Below are positions 51,566-60,370 of a stretch of DNA of 64,000 bases, one piece after another (position 1 is the stretch's first letter; every line of letters begins with the position of its first letter). Source of the DNA: Mycobacterium marseillense (GTDB lineage: Bacteria > Actinomycetota > Actinomycetes > Mycobacteriales > Mycobacteriaceae); contig NZ_AP022584.1 of assembly GCF_010731675.1 (NCBI RefSeq), forward strand, positions 2,666,001 to 2,730,000. Reading direction: 5' to 3'. Both the position numbers and the translations under genes were made by a program. Below the pieces are notes generated by a model. That model made no database searches. It had not been told where the DNA came from and was given only the letters and a program-made list of their open reading frames with translations.

Positions 51566-51598
51566 ACAATACCGCCGTCTGCGTCTTGTGTCTAGACA
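51566..51598 (-). promoter_or_regulatory. Promoter and palindromic operator of the alkB operon
   Basis: Read on the minus strand, TAGACA (51594-51589) and TATTGT (51571-51566) are 17 bases apart and 41 bases before ATG 51525. A perfect 10-base palindrome TGTCTAGACA (51589-51598) overlaps the -35, a natural site for the TetR encoded at the end of the operon. Confidence 0.5.
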
Positions 51599-51626
51599 AA
51601 CCACGTAACTTTGTAAACCAGCGGTC

Positions 51627-53144
51627 CTAGGGCACCGGGCTGTTGGGGTCGGCCTCGAGCGAGTCGCTGGGCTCGGGCTCGGCCGCCTCGCGTTCGCCCT
51701 GCACCGAATGCCGGTAGCCGTAGCCGGCGTAGATCGCCGTACCGACCACCAGCCACACGCCGAATCGAACCCAGGTGAGCGCGGTCAGGTTGAGCATCAG
51801 CCAGACGCAGGCCGCGATGGAGGCGATCGGAAGCACCGGCACCCACGGCGCCTTGAAGCCGCGTTCCAGGTCCGGCCTGGTCCGGCGCAGCACGATCACG
51901 CCGGCGGAGACCAGGACGAACGCGAACAGCGTTCCGACGTTGACCATCTCCTCGAGCTTGGTGATGGGGAACACCGACGCGGTCACCGCCACCACCAGGG
52001 CGACCAGCACGGTGATCCGCACCGGGGTGCCCCGCGAACCGGTCTTGGCCAGCGAGCGCGGCAACAGCCCGTCGCGCGCCATCGCGAACAGCACCCGGCA
52101 CTGGCCGAGCATCAGCACCATCACCACCGTGGTCAGTCCCGCGAGGGCGCCGATCGAGATGACCTTGCTGGCCCAGTGAATGCCGTTCGCGGTGAAGGCG
52201 GTCGCCAGGTTCGCCTGCCCGCGGCCCCGCACCGTCTTGAGTTCGGTGTAGGACACCATGCCGGACAGCACCACCGCGACCGCGACGTAGAGCAGGGTCA
52301 CGATGCCCAGCGACGCCAGGATCCCCCGGGGGACGTCGCGCTGGGGATGCTTGGTCTCCTCGGCCATGGTGGCCACGATGTCGAATCCGATGAACGCGAA
52401 AAAGACGATGGACGCCCCCGCCAACACGCCGTACCAGCCGTAGTGGCTGCTGTGCGCCCCGGTCAGCAACGACAGGACCGACTGGTCAATGCCCTTGGCC
52501 TCACTGCTGGCCTCCGGTTTGGGGATGAACGGCGAATAGTTGGCGCGCTTGATGTAGAAGACGCCGACCACCACGACGAACAGCACGACCGCCACCTTGA
52601 TGCCGGTGACCACGGCGGAGAACCTCGACGACAACTTGGTGCCCAACGCGATCAGCGTCGCCACCCCGGCGACGATCACCAGCGCACCCCAGTCGACCTG
52701 AGCCGACGCGAATTCGACTGTGCCACCGGCGAACCCGAACACCGTGCCCAGGTAGCTCGACCACCCCTTGGCGACGACGGCGGCGCCGATCGCCAATTCC
52801 AGCAGCAGATTCCACCCGATGATCCAGGCCAAAAACTCCCCGAAGGTCGCATACGAGAAGGTGTAGGCGCTACCGGCCACCGGCAGCGTCGAGGCGAACT
52901 CGGCGTAACACAGCGCCGCCAGCGCGCAGGTGCCCGCCGCGATCACGAACGACAACCAGATGGAGGGCCCGGTGATGTCGCCGGTCGTCGACGCGGTGAC
53001 CGTGAAGATACCGGCGCCGATCACCACGGCGACGCCGAAGACGACCAGGTCCCACCAGGTAAGGTCCTTGCGCAACTTGGTGTCCGGCTCGTCGGTGTCG
53101 GCGATCGATTGTTCCACCGACTTCGTGCGCCATCGATTGGCCAT
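51627..53144 (-). CDS. Amino acid permease (APC family; Rv3253c homologue)
   Basis: A 505-residue APC-type transporter with about twelve membrane helices. The N-terminal VFGVAVVIGAGIFTVTAST (helix 1, unwound segment) is typical, with FIGFDIVATMAEETKHPQRDVPRGI on the inside of helix 6 and FAVLLRRTRPDLERGFKAPWVP late. The start ATG 53144 (MANRWRTKSVEQSIADTDEP) follows a GGGAAAGGG tract. In-frame sequence further upstream is on the coding strand of the neighbouring oxidoreductase and is not part of the gene. Substrate is likely a cationic or neutral amino acid. Confidence 0.92.
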   Translation of the reverse strand: MANRWRTKSVEQSIADTDEPDTKLRKDLTWWDLVVFGVAVVIGAGIFTVTASTTGDITGPSIWLSFVIAAGTCALAALCYAEFASTLPVAGSAYTFSYATFGEFLAWIIGWNLLLELAIGAAVVAKGWSSYLGTVFGFAGGTVEFASAQVDWGALVIVAGVATLIALGTKLSSRFSAVVTGIKVAVVLFVVVVGVFYIKRANYSPFIPKPEASSEAKGIDQSVLSLLTGAHSSHYGWYGVLAGASIVFFAFIGFDIVATMAEETKHPQRDVPRGILASLGIVTLLYVAVAVVLSGMVSYTELKTVRGRGQANLATAFTANGIHWASKVISIGALAGLTTVVMVLMLGQCRVLFAMARDGLLPRSLAKTGSRGTPVRITVLVALVVAVTASVFPITKLEEMVNVGTLFAFVLVSAGVIVLRRTRPDLERGFKAPWVPVLPIASIAACVWLMLNLTALTWVRFGVWLVVGTAIYAGYGYRHSVQGEREAAEPEPSDSLEADPNSPVP

Positions 53145-53207
53145 GCAACCGCCCTTTCCCAACGCTGGGAGCCATTGGTCCGACACAGTACTGGGTACTC
53201 CCCCCGG

Positions 53208-54656
53208 ATGCCGGACAGCAAAGCAAACGCGAGGGACCACGCGCTCGTCATCGGGGGGAGCATCGCGGGGCTGTGCGCCGCGCGGGTGCTTTCGGACACG
53301 TATGCGCGGGTGACGGTCTACGAGCGCGACGAATTGCCGGCGACCCCGGCGCACCGCGCGACCGTGCCCCAGGACCGGCACCTGCACATGTTGATGGCGC
53401 GCGGCGCGATCGAATTCGAAGGCCTTTTTCCCGGCCTGCTCGACGACATGGTCGCCGCCGGGGTGCCCAAGCTGGAGAACCGGCCGGACTGCATCCACCT
53501 GGGGGCCGCGGGCCACGTCCTGGGCACGGGGCAAACCCTGCGCGACGAATTCACCGCCTATGTGCCCAGCCGGCCGCACCTGGAATGGCAGTTGCGCAAG
53601 CGGGTTCACGACCTCGACAACGTCACCATCGTGCGGCGCTCGGTGGCCGAACCGCGCTACGACCCCGCGCGAGCGCGGGTGACCGGCGCGCTGGTGGATC
53701 CGGCCGATCCCGACGACGGCGAGCCGAAGTTCCCAGAATTCATAGCCGCGGACCTTGTCGTCGACGCGGCGGGGCGGGGCACCCGGCTGCCGGTGTGGTT
53801 GACGCAATGGGGTTTTGCGCGACCCGTCGAACAGGCCGTCGACATCGGCATCAACTACGCCACCCAGCAGTTCCGCATCCCCGACGGGCTGATCACCGAG
53901 AAGGTCGTGGTCGCCGGCGCCTCCCACGACCAGTCGCTCGGGCTGGGCATGCTGTGCTACGAGGACGGCACCTGGGTGCTGACCACCTTCGGCGTGGCCA
54001 ACGCCAAACCGCCGAGCACCTTCCCCGCGATGCTGGCGCTGGCCGAGGAACTGCTGCCCGCCCACTTCAACGCGGCGCTGGCACGCGCCGAACCGCTGGG
54101 CGATCCGGCGTTCCACGCCTTCCCGGCCAGCAGATGGCGCCGCTACGACAAACTGGACCGCTTCCCCGGCGGCATCATCGCCTTCGGCGACGCGGTGGCC
54201 AGCTTCAACCCCACCTTCGGCCAAGGCATGACGATGACGTCGTTGCAGGCCGGTCATCTGCGCAGCGCGCTGCAAGGACCCGACGATCAACTGGCCGCGG
54301 CGCTGCACCGGGCCACCGCGAAGAGCACCTTCCCGGTGTGGATGATGAACGCCATCGGCGATATCACCTTCCACCACGCCGGCACCAAGGGGCCGATTCC
54401 CTGGTGGTGGCGGCCCTCCGGGGCGCTGTTCGACCAATTCCTGGGCGCCGCCGAAACCGAACCCGTTCTGGCGGAATGGTTTTTGCGCCGGTTCTCGCTG
54501 CTGGACAGCCTCTACATGGTTCCGCCGCCGCGGATCATCGGCCGCGCCGTGGTGCACAACGCGCGACTATGGCTGGGCGAGCGGCGCGAGGCCGCCAGGC
54601 AGCGGCGGGTGGCGATCGCAAGCCCGGGCGCTGCGGGTCGCCACCATCAGGCCTAG
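53208..54656 (+). CDS. FAD-dependent monooxygenase-like oxidoreductase (Rv3254 homologue)
   Basis: A 482-residue flavoprotein of the PHBH-related class. FAD-binding ALVIGGSIAGLCAARVLSD at residue 13, then the second motif ADLVVDAAGRGTRLPVWL near 180 and GIIAFGDAVASFNPTFGQGM near 325, typical of flavin monooxygenases. Start ATG 53208. Its last 16 codons lie in a 50-base sequence repeated at 58500-58565, so the C-terminus may have been reshaped by the repeat. Divergent from the permease with a short 60-base gap. Substrate unknown. Confidence 0.88.
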   Translation: MPDSKANARDHALVIGGSIAGLCAARVLSDTYARVTVYERDELPATPAHRATVPQDRHLHMLMARGAIEFEGLFPGLLDDMVAAGVPKLENRPDCIHLGAAGHVLGTGQTLRDEFTAYVPSRPHLEWQLRKRVHDLDNVTIVRRSVAEPRYDPARARVTGALVDPADPDDGEPKFPEFIAADLVVDAAGRGTRLPVWLTQWGFARPVEQAVDIGINYATQQFRIPDGLITEKVVVAGASHDQSLGLGMLCYEDGTWVLTTFGVANAKPPSTFPAMLALAEELLPAHFNAALARAEPLGDPAFHAFPASRWRRYDKLDRFPGGIIAFGDAVASFNPTFGQGMTMTSLQAGHLRSALQGPDDQLAAALHRATAKSTFPVWMMNAIGDITFHHAGTKGPIPWWWRPSGALFDQFLGAAETEPVLAEWFLRRFSLLDSLYMVPPPRIIGRAVVHNARLWLGERREAARQRRVAIASPGAAGRHHQA

Positions 54657-54661
54657 TCGCT
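54609..54661. repeat. Dispersed short repeat, copy A (overlapping the end of the Rv3254 homologue)
   Basis: GTGGCGATC then, after a GC-rich linker, the 20-base identical block GCGGGTCGCCACCATCAGGC at 54633-54652, then CTAGTCGCT. The second copy is at 58500-58565. The copy supplies the C-terminal codons of the Rv3254 homologue and its stop codon (54654-54656), and lies at the stop of manA. Confidence 0.65.
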
Positions 54662-55886
54662 ACAGCCCTACCGTCGCCCTGAACAGCTTGCTCGGCTCGT
54701 GCGCGACCAGCCGGATCGGGGCGTCATCGGCCGCGACCCACGCCGCCATCCCCCGTTTGAGCGTCAGCGAGCCGGACTTGCCGTGCACCGTCGTCGAACC
54801 CTGGATGCACAACAGGACCTGCGGCCCGTCGTGGCTGCACGTCGCGTCCACCTCGTGGCCGACGTACTCGTCCTCGAGCTCCAGCAGCGCGACGGCGAAC
54901 TCATCGGTCGGCGTCTCATAGATCAGCCCGAAACCCTCGCGGCGAATGTGCGGCCGCAGCTGCTCCTCGGTGGTGGGCGCGAAGTCCAGCACGCGCAGCA
55001 GCTCGGGCACGTCGACGTGCTTGGGGGTCAGGCCGCCCCGTAACACGTTGTCGGAGTTGGCCATCACCTCCACCGCGAAGCCGCGCAGGTAGGTGTGCAG
55101 GTTGCCGGCCGACACGAAGATAGCCTCACCCGGGCCCAGGCTGACGCGGTTGAGCAGCAGCGCCGCCAGCACGCCGGCGTCACCGGGATAGCGTTCGCCG
55201 AGCTCGAGCACCGTCTTGGCCTCGGCCGCGAATTCGGTTGCCCCCGAACTGAGGTAGGCGATGGCGCCGTCCAGGACGGCCGGGACCAGCACGTCGATGT
55301 CGGGCTGCGGGGCGGTGATCCACGTGGTGAACAGCGCGCGCAGGCCGTCGGCGTCGGACTGGTCGTTGAGCAGATCGATGAACGGGTCGAGGTCGGAGAC
55401 CGCCAGGGCCCGCAGCAGCTCGACCGTGCGCGACACCTGGCGGAATCCGGCCAGCGCCTCGAACGGGTGCAACGCCACCAGCAGCTCCGGCTTGTGCGAG
55501 GTGTCGCGATAGTTGCGCACCGGCGAGGTCAGCGGGATGCCGACCCGCTCCTCGCGCAGGTAGCCCTCGGTCGCCTGCGCGGCACTCGGATGCGCCTGCA
55601 GCGACAGCGGCTCGTCGGCGGCCAGCACCTTGACCAGGAAGGGCAACACGTCCCCGAAGCGGGCCCGCGACCCGGGGCCGAGCTGTCCCTCCGGGTCGGC
55701 GTCGAGCGCCTCGAGCAACGTGATCTCACCGTTGCCGGTTTCCAGCCAGGCCGGGTCGCCCGGGTGGGCGCCGAACCAGAGCTCGGCCTCCGGATGCGCC
55801 GCCGGCACCGGACGTTCGGTGAACTCGGCGATCGCGGTACGCGAACCCCACGCGTACGTTCTCAAGGCCCCGCGAAGCAGTTCCAC
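54660..55886 (-). CDS. manA: Mannose-6-phosphate isomerase
   Basis: Zinc enzyme interconverting fructose-6-phosphate and mannose-6-phosphate, the entry to GDP-mannose for mannolipids and glycoproteins. The 408-residue protein begins MELLRGALRTYAWGSRTAIAEF, and has EAELWFGAHPG and LSLQAHPS, with SHKPELLVALHPFEALAGFR, the zinc-binding type I PMI motif, and FVSAGNLHTYLRGFAVEVMANSDNVLRGG. It is Rv3255c in M. tuberculosis. Gene spacing of nine bases from the SIS-domain gene upstream suggests an operon. Confidence 0.97.
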   Translation of the reverse strand: MELLRGALRTYAWGSRTAIAEFTERPVPAAHPEAELWFGAHPGDPAWLETGNGEITLLEALDADPEGQLGPGSRARFGDVLPFLVKVLAADEPLSLQAHPSAAQATEGYLREERVGIPLTSPVRNYRDTSHKPELLVALHPFEALAGFRQVSRTVELLRALAVSDLDPFIDLLNDQSDADGLRALFTTWITAPQPDIDVLVPAVLDGAIAYLSSGATEFAAEAKTVLELGERYPGDAGVLAALLLNRVSLGPGEAIFVSAGNLHTYLRGFAVEVMANSDNVLRGGLTPKHVDVPELLRVLDFAPTTEEQLRPHIRREGFGLIYETPTDEFAVALLELEDEYVGHEVDATCSHDGPQVLLCIQGSTTVHGKSGSLTLKRGMAAWVAADDAPIRLVAHEPSKLFRATVGL

Positions 55887-55894
55887 TGTTCTAT

Positions 55895-57007
55895 CTATCC
55901 CCGCACCAGTCGCATGTAAACCGCGGCCATCTCAAGCCGGACGGCTAATACTGCCAGCTGCTGCTCGGCGCGTCCGGGGCCCCCCAGCGCAGGCGAAACA
56001 CCGGAGCCGGCCGATCCGCCGGGTCCGTCGGGCACATCCTCGGCGGCGAGCAGGTACACGTCGTCGAGCCCGGCCGTCCGGGCGGCCACCAGCGCCTGCT
56101 CGGCGGCCAGGATGACCGCCAGCACCCGCAACCGTTGCGGCAAGGGGCCGTCGATCTGTTCGTCGTGGAACAGGGCGGCGTCGGGGTCGTCGAGGCCGGC
56201 CCCGAAACCGGAGGAGGAGGCGGCGCGCAGGGCGGCCACCGCGTCCGCCAGCGCGGTGGCGGCGGTGACCGTGTTGGCCACCCGCAGCAGCACCGAGCTG
56301 CCGTGCCGGGCCAGGGCCAGCGTCGCGGCGCCGTCGCCGGCCAGCGCGACCTGGCGGTCGGCGATGCGCGCGGCCAGCAGCTTGGCCGGGTTGGTGAACA
56401 GTTCGCGGGCGGCGCTGTTGCGCAGCGCCTCGGCGTCGAGCTCGTCGGCGAGCAGGCCCAGGTCCACGCTGGGCCGCGGGTCGACGGCGTGCAGCACGGC
56501 CAGCCCGGCGGCCAGATAGCGGCACAGCCCGAATTCGTCGGGAACCCCCAGCCGGGGCGCCAGCACCGCCGCGTGCCCGGCGGTGGCATCCCGCAACGGA
56601 CCCTCGCAGGGCGCCGCCACCACGACCCGCGCGCCGCGGCGCACCCCGGTCGCGGCGGAGGCGACCAGCGTCGGGTCGCCCGGGTCGTCGCCCGCGACGA
56701 TCAGCACGTCGAGCGGGCCCACCCATGGCGGCGCCTCGCCGGCCAGCGTGAACGGCTGGGAGGCCACCGAACCCAGCGTCGCGGCCAGCATCGCCCCGGC
56801 GGTCTCGGCGGTGCCGCGGCCGGCCACCCAGATCACGCTGCGCGGACGGTCCTCGGCGCGCAGCGGGTCCAGCGCGCCCTCCTCGACCGCGGTGGCGATC
56901 GACCGCACCTGCGCCCCGGCCGACGACGCCGCCCGCAGCAGTCCGTCGCGGTCGGCGGTCAGCAGGCCATCGGTGTCTTCGAGATCGATTGCCCGGGTGG
57001 CGTTCAC
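55895..57007 (-). CDS. SIS-domain-like protein (Rv3256c homologue)
   Basis: A 370-residue protein resembling the SIS sugar-isomerase fold; the glycine-rich segment VIWVAGRGTAETAGAMLAATLGS (about residues 60-82) and DVLIVAGDDPGDPTLVASAATGVRRGARVVVAAP suit phosphosugar binding. It is linked with manA and manB and might isomerise or sense mannose phosphates, but no activity is proven. GTG 57007 overlaps the manB stop (57004-57006) by three bases, so translation is coupled. Confidence 0.85.
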   Translation of the reverse strand: MNATRAIDLEDTDGLLTADRDGLLRAASSAGAQVRSIATAVEEGALDPLRAEDRPRSVIWVAGRGTAETAGAMLAATLGSVASQPFTLAGEAPPWVGPLDVLIVAGDDPGDPTLVASAATGVRRGARVVVAAPCEGPLRDATAGHAAVLAPRLGVPDEFGLCRYLAAGLAVLHAVDPRPSVDLGLLADELDAEALRNSAARELFTNPAKLLAARIADRQVALAGDGAATLALARHGSSVLLRVANTVTAATALADAVAALRAASSSGFGAGLDDPDAALFHDEQIDGPLPQRLRVLAVILAAEQALVAARTAGLDDVYLLAAEDVPDGPGGSAGSGVSPALGGPGRAEQQLAVLAVRLEMAAVYMRLVRG

Positions 57008-58410
57008 GGAGCGGCCCCCGCGCGCGGCGTCTGCGCGGCGATTTCCGTGCTGATCTGGAGGACCACCGCGCCGACGTCCTCGGCGGTGCGACCCTCCACG
57101 TTGAGCCGCAGTAACGGCTCGGTGTTCGAGCTGCGCAGGTTGAACCAGCTGCCGTCGCCCAGATCCACCGTCACGCCGTCCACGTGATCGAGGGAGTGGA
57201 TGCGGGTGCCGAACGACCTCAACACCGCCTCGGTGCACTGCGCGGCGTCGGCCACGGTGAAGTTGATCTCGCCGGACGATTCGTAGCGCTGGTAGTCCGC
57301 GGTCAGCTCCGACAGCGGGCGGTCCTGCTCGCCGAGCGCGGCCAGCACGTACAGCGCCGCCAGCATCCCGGAGTCGGCGCCCCAGAAGTCGCGGAAGTAG
57401 TAGTGCGCCGAATGTTCGCCGCCGAAGATCGCGCCGGTCTCGGCCATCAGCGCCTTGATATAGGAGTGGCCCACCCGCGACCGCAGCGGTGTGCCGCCGC
57501 GCTCGGCGACCAACTCGGGTACCGCCCGTGAGGTGATCACGTTGTGGATGATCGTCGCGCCGATCTCGCGGCCCAGTTCGCGCGCGGCCACCAGGCTGGT
57601 CACGGTCGACGGCGACACGGGGTTGCCGCGTTCGTCGACGACGAAGCAGCGGTCGGCGTCCCCGTCGAAGGCCAGCCCGATGTCGGCGCCGGTCTCGCGC
57701 ACAAAGTTCTGCAGGTCAACCAGGTTGGCGGGTTCGAGGGGGTTGGCCTCGTGATTGGGGAAGGAACCGTCGAGTTCGAAGTACAACGGCAGCAACGTGA
57801 TCGAGCCGATGGGGCCGAGCACCGCGGGGGTGGTCAGGCCGGCCATGCCGTTGCCGGCGTCGACGGCCACACGCAGCGGGCGCAGCCCGGAGGTGCTGAC
57901 CAGGGACCGCAGGTATTCCCCGTAGTCGGCCAGCACGTCGCGATCGGAGACCGTGCCGGGCGGGCCGTCATATCCCTTGGAGCCCTTGACGCCGGCGATG
58001 ACGTCGTCGGCGATGACGCGCAACCCGCTCTCGGCGCCGACCGGTTTGGCCCCGGCCCGGCACAGCTTGATTCCGTTGTAGGCGGCGGGGTTATGGCTCG
58101 CGGTGAACATCGCGCCGGGGCAGTCCAGCAATCCGGAGGCGAAGTAGAGCTGATCCGTGGAGGCCAAACCGATGCGCACCACGTCGAGGCCCTGCCCGGT
58201 GACGCCGGCGGCGAAGGCGGCGGCCAGGGTGGGCGAGCTGTCGCGCATGTCGTAGCCGATCACGACGTGGCGGGCGCCCTCGGCGCGCATCAGTCTGGCG
58301 AAGGCTGCGCCCAGATCGGTGACCAGCGGCTGGTCGAGCTCTTCGCCGACTAGACCACGCACGTCGTAAGCCTTGACGACACGGTGGACAGTCGCGGCGG
58401 GCCGAGACAT
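57004..58410 (-). CDS. manB: Phosphomannomutase
   Basis: Converts mannose-6-phosphate to mannose-1-phosphate for GDP-mannose. The 468-residue protein of the alpha-D-phosphohexomutase family has the phosphoserine loop FTASHNPAAYNGIK (active Ser at about residue 105), the metal-binding loop GLAFDGDADRCFVVDERG, the sugar-binding loop FGGEHSAHYYFRDFWGADSG and the phosphate-binding C-terminus NLRSSNTEPLLRLNVEGR. It is Rv3257c in M. tuberculosis. First of the manB, SIS, manA series. Confidence 0.97.
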   Translation of the reverse strand: MSRPAATVHRVVKAYDVRGLVGEELDQPLVTDLGAAFARLMRAEGARHVVIGYDMRDSSPTLAAAFAAGVTGQGLDVVRIGLASTDQLYFASGLLDCPGAMFTASHNPAAYNGIKLCRAGAKPVGAESGLRVIADDVIAGVKGSKGYDGPPGTVSDRDVLADYGEYLRSLVSTSGLRPLRVAVDAGNGMAGLTTPAVLGPIGSITLLPLYFELDGSFPNHEANPLEPANLVDLQNFVRETGADIGLAFDGDADRCFVVDERGNPVSPSTVTSLVAARELGREIGATIIHNVITSRAVPELVAERGGTPLRSRVGHSYIKALMAETGAIFGGEHSAHYYFRDFWGADSGMLAALYVLAALGEQDRPLSELTADYQRYESSGEINFTVADAAQCTEAVLRSFGTRIHSLDHVDGVTVDLGDGSWFNLRSSNTEPLLRLNVEGRTAEDVGAVVLQISTEIAAQTPRAGAAP

Positions 58411-58499
58411 GCGGGACTCCTGACGACGTGAACTCTTGGCCGTCAGCCTATCGGGCCAAAGAGAACACGAGCCGCGGTGCGGGCGGATTGGGCGGCCCC

Positions 58500-58565
58500 G
58501 TGGCGATCACGAGCGCGGCGCGGCCGGGCGAAGCGGGTCGCCACCATCAGGCGCGCCTAGTCGCT
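58500..58565. repeat. Dispersed short repeat, copy B
   Basis: Matches copy A at 54609-54661: GTGGCGATC at 58500, the 20-base block at 58533-58552 and CTAGTCGCT at the end, with four extra bases (gcgc) before CTAG. It lies between manB and the DUF3499 gene, overlapping the DUF3499 stop. Confidence 0.65.
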
Positions 58566-59009
58566 GGGATCGGGCAGCACGCGCAGATGCCCGCGGCGCC
58601 GCCCCGACCGATGCTCCGGCGGCGCGAGCACACTGCTGCTGGGCGCGGTGGCCTGCGAGCCGCCGTGGATGCGCGGATCGGCGAAGCCGTTCACGGGCGA
58701 CGCGGTGCCGCCATACGGCGCGCCGCGATCCCCCGACCCTCCTTCGCGGACCGCGTCGGCGAGAGCGACCAGGTCGTCCTCGTCAGGGTGGGTGGGCTCA
58801 GAAACGAGCGGACCGGCATGGCGCACCAGCTCCCATCCGCGGGGGGCGGTGATGCGGCCGGCGTGGTTGACGCACAGATCCCAGGAATGCGGTTCCCGAG
58901 CGGTCGCCAGCGGGCCGACGACTGCCGTCGAGTCCGAATAGACGAACGTTAGGGTCGCCACGGCGTAGTGCGGGCACCCGGGCCGGCAACAGCGACGGGG
59001 AACGTTCAC
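58557..59009 (-). CDS. DUF3499 family protein (Rv3258c homologue)
   Basis: A 150-residue protein unique to actinobacteria. It starts at GTG 59009 (VNVPRRCCRPGCPHYAVATLTF), and has cysteines in CCRPGC and a later WDLCVNHAGRI, suggesting a metal site of the C-x-x-x-C and C-x-x-H kind. The C-terminal part is low-complexity. Near whmD, manB and fbiA, the order is as in other mycobacteria. Function is unknown. Confidence 0.88.
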   Translation of the reverse strand: MNVPRRCCRPGCPHYAVATLTFVYSDSTAVVGPLATAREPHSWDLCVNHAGRITAPRGWELVRHAGPLVSEPTHPDEDDLVALADAVREGGSGDRGAPYGGTASPVNGFADPRIHGGSQATAPSSSVLAPPEHRSGRRRGHLRVLPDPSD

Positions 59010-59098
59010 GCTCGAAAGGCTATCGTGCGCAAACGCCGCCGAAGCGCCGGACACGCGCAACCGGACGGCCGCCGATGTGTAACCGTTACCATCGGCGC

Positions 59099-59620
59099 GT
59101 GGGCGATTCGCGCAGTTCCCCGCGAAGAGATCGGTTTTCGGACGGATCGGCTCCGCGCCGACCGGCCACCCATCGATTCTTCCGCAGGGGTCGCGAGATG
59201 CGCGGCCCGCTGCTGCCCCCCAGCGTGCCGGGGTGGCGCAGCCGCGCCGAGCGGTTCGACATGGCGGTGCTGGAGGCCTACGAACCCATCGAGCGGAGCT
59301 GGCAGGACCGGCTGGCCGACCTCGACGTGGCGGTCGATGAGATTCCCCGGATCGCGGCCAAGGATCCCGACAGTGTGCAGTGGCCGGCCGAGGTGATCGC
59401 GGACGGGCCGATCCCCCTGGCCCGGCTGATCCCGGCTGGCGTCGACATCCGCGGCAACTCCACGCGGGCGCGAATTGTCCTGTTCCGCAAGCCAATTGAG
59501 CGACGGGCGAAGGACACCGTCGAGCTCGGCGACTTGCTGCACGAAATCCTGGTGGCCCAGGTCGCCATCTATCTCGACGTTGAGCCGTCGGTCATCGATC
59601 CGACGATCGACGACGAATAG
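59099..59620 (+). CDS. Metallopeptidase-family protein lacking the full zinc motif (Rv3259 homologue)
   Basis: A 173-residue protein of the small zincin-like 'metallopeptidase family' group (Rv3259). The typical HExxH is degenerate, reading LLHEILVAQVAIYLDVEPS in the same position, so catalytic zinc binding is doubtful. The start GTG 59099 lies six bases after a -10-like TACCAT (59087-59092), suggesting a leaderless transcript; ATG 59075 is the alternative. Divergent from the DUF3499 gene. Confidence 0.78.
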   Translation: MGDSRSSPRRDRFSDGSAPRRPATHRFFRRGREMRGPLLPPSVPGWRSRAERFDMAVLEAYEPIERSWQDRLADLDVAVDEIPRIAAKDPDSVQWPAEVIADGPIPLARLIPAGVDIRGNSTRARIVLFRKPIERRAKDTVELGDLLHEILVAQVAIYLDVEPSVIDPTIDDE

Positions 59621-59642
59621 CTGACGTTGCGCGAAGCGCCTC

Positions 59643-60008
59643 TCAGATTATGCCGCGCTTGAGGCGGCGGCGCTCGCGTTCGGAGAGACCGCCCCAGATC
59701 CCGAAGCGCTCGTCATGCTCGAGGGCGTACTCGAGGCACTCGTGGCGCACCTCGCAGCCCAGGCAGATCTTCTTGGCCTCGCGGGTGGAGCCACCCTTTT
59801 CCGGGAAGAAGGCTTCCGGGTCGGTCTGGGCGCACAGCGCCCGGTCCTGCCATTGATCGGCGACGGGCGCCGGCAACGGCTCGGGCTCGAATGCGACTGG
59901 CGCATCGGGAACCACGGTCAAATGAGGCCGGGCGGGTTGGGCCGGCGGCAAGTCGATTGGGTTGTGCGGCGTGCTCGCCATTGCGCCTCGAAAAGTGTCG
60001 TATGACAT
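59643..60008 (-). CDS. whmD: WhiB-family regulator WhmD (WhiB2)
   Basis: Iron-sulfur transcription regulator required for septation in mycobacteria. The 121-residue protein has four Cys ligands: CAQTDPEAFFPEKGG and CLGCEVRHEC with the usual spacing, then GIWGGLSERERRRLKRG, the DNA-binding G(I/V)WGG turn. ATG 60008 follows GAGGAGG 12 bases upstream; ATG 59981 is an alternative. Also called whiB2 (Rv3260c). Its upstream region is a 362-base gap shared with fbiA. Confidence 0.95.
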   Translation of the reverse strand: MSYDTFRGAMASTPHNPIDLPPAQPARPHLTVVPDAPVAFEPEPLPAPVADQWQDRALCAQTDPEAFFPEKGGSTREAKKICLGCEVRHECLEYALEHDERFGIWGGLSERERRRLKRGII

Positions 60009-60370
60009 ACGGTCGTCCGCCTCCTCAGCTTGATTGAGAAAGAGTGATTGATTTCCCACTGTTCTGATGTACAGACAATTCGAACAAGTGATCGAATCTC
60101 GGTCTGCGACACCGGAGTCGGCCGGCCAACCGGGAAATGACACTGATGTGATTAGACACGGGTTGATCTGCCGGGTCAAGCACTTCGGCGCATTTCCATA
60201 CCATCTCGTGATCGAATTTCGGCGTTTCTGTTGTTTTGGGCCGTCGGCGTGTTGATCACATAGCCCCCAACTTCCCCACAAGTGGTGGGGAGTCCCAACT
60301 TTGAGGCAGGCCCGATGGGCCCGTCCCCGCACGCTCGCCGGGCAGTACTGTCGTGCTGTGTGAGGCTCAA
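60009..60370. other. Divergent control region between whmD and fbiA
   Basis: A 362-base gap with no gene. It contains the whmD leader, including the GAGGAGG ribosome site near 60020-60026, and an A/T-rich part (60040-60110). A hairpin, TCCCCAC (60273-60279) and GTGGGGA (60285-60291), has a five-base loop. GAGG at 60362-60365 serves fbiA. No further element is clear. Confidence 0.6.
60273..60291. other. Hairpin in the whmD-fbiA intergenic region
   Basis: Seven-base-pair stem TCCCCAC / GTGGGGA with loop AAGTG, about 80 bases before the fbiA start. Possibly a mRNA leader structure or terminator for an upstream-directed transcript; function is unclear. Confidence 0.3.

Noticed and set aside
51627..54557. 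A 976-codon minus-strand frame that looks like a fusion with the permease
   Set aside because: Only the last 505 codons (from 53144) encode the APC transporter; the rest is the shadow of the flavoprotein on the plus strand.
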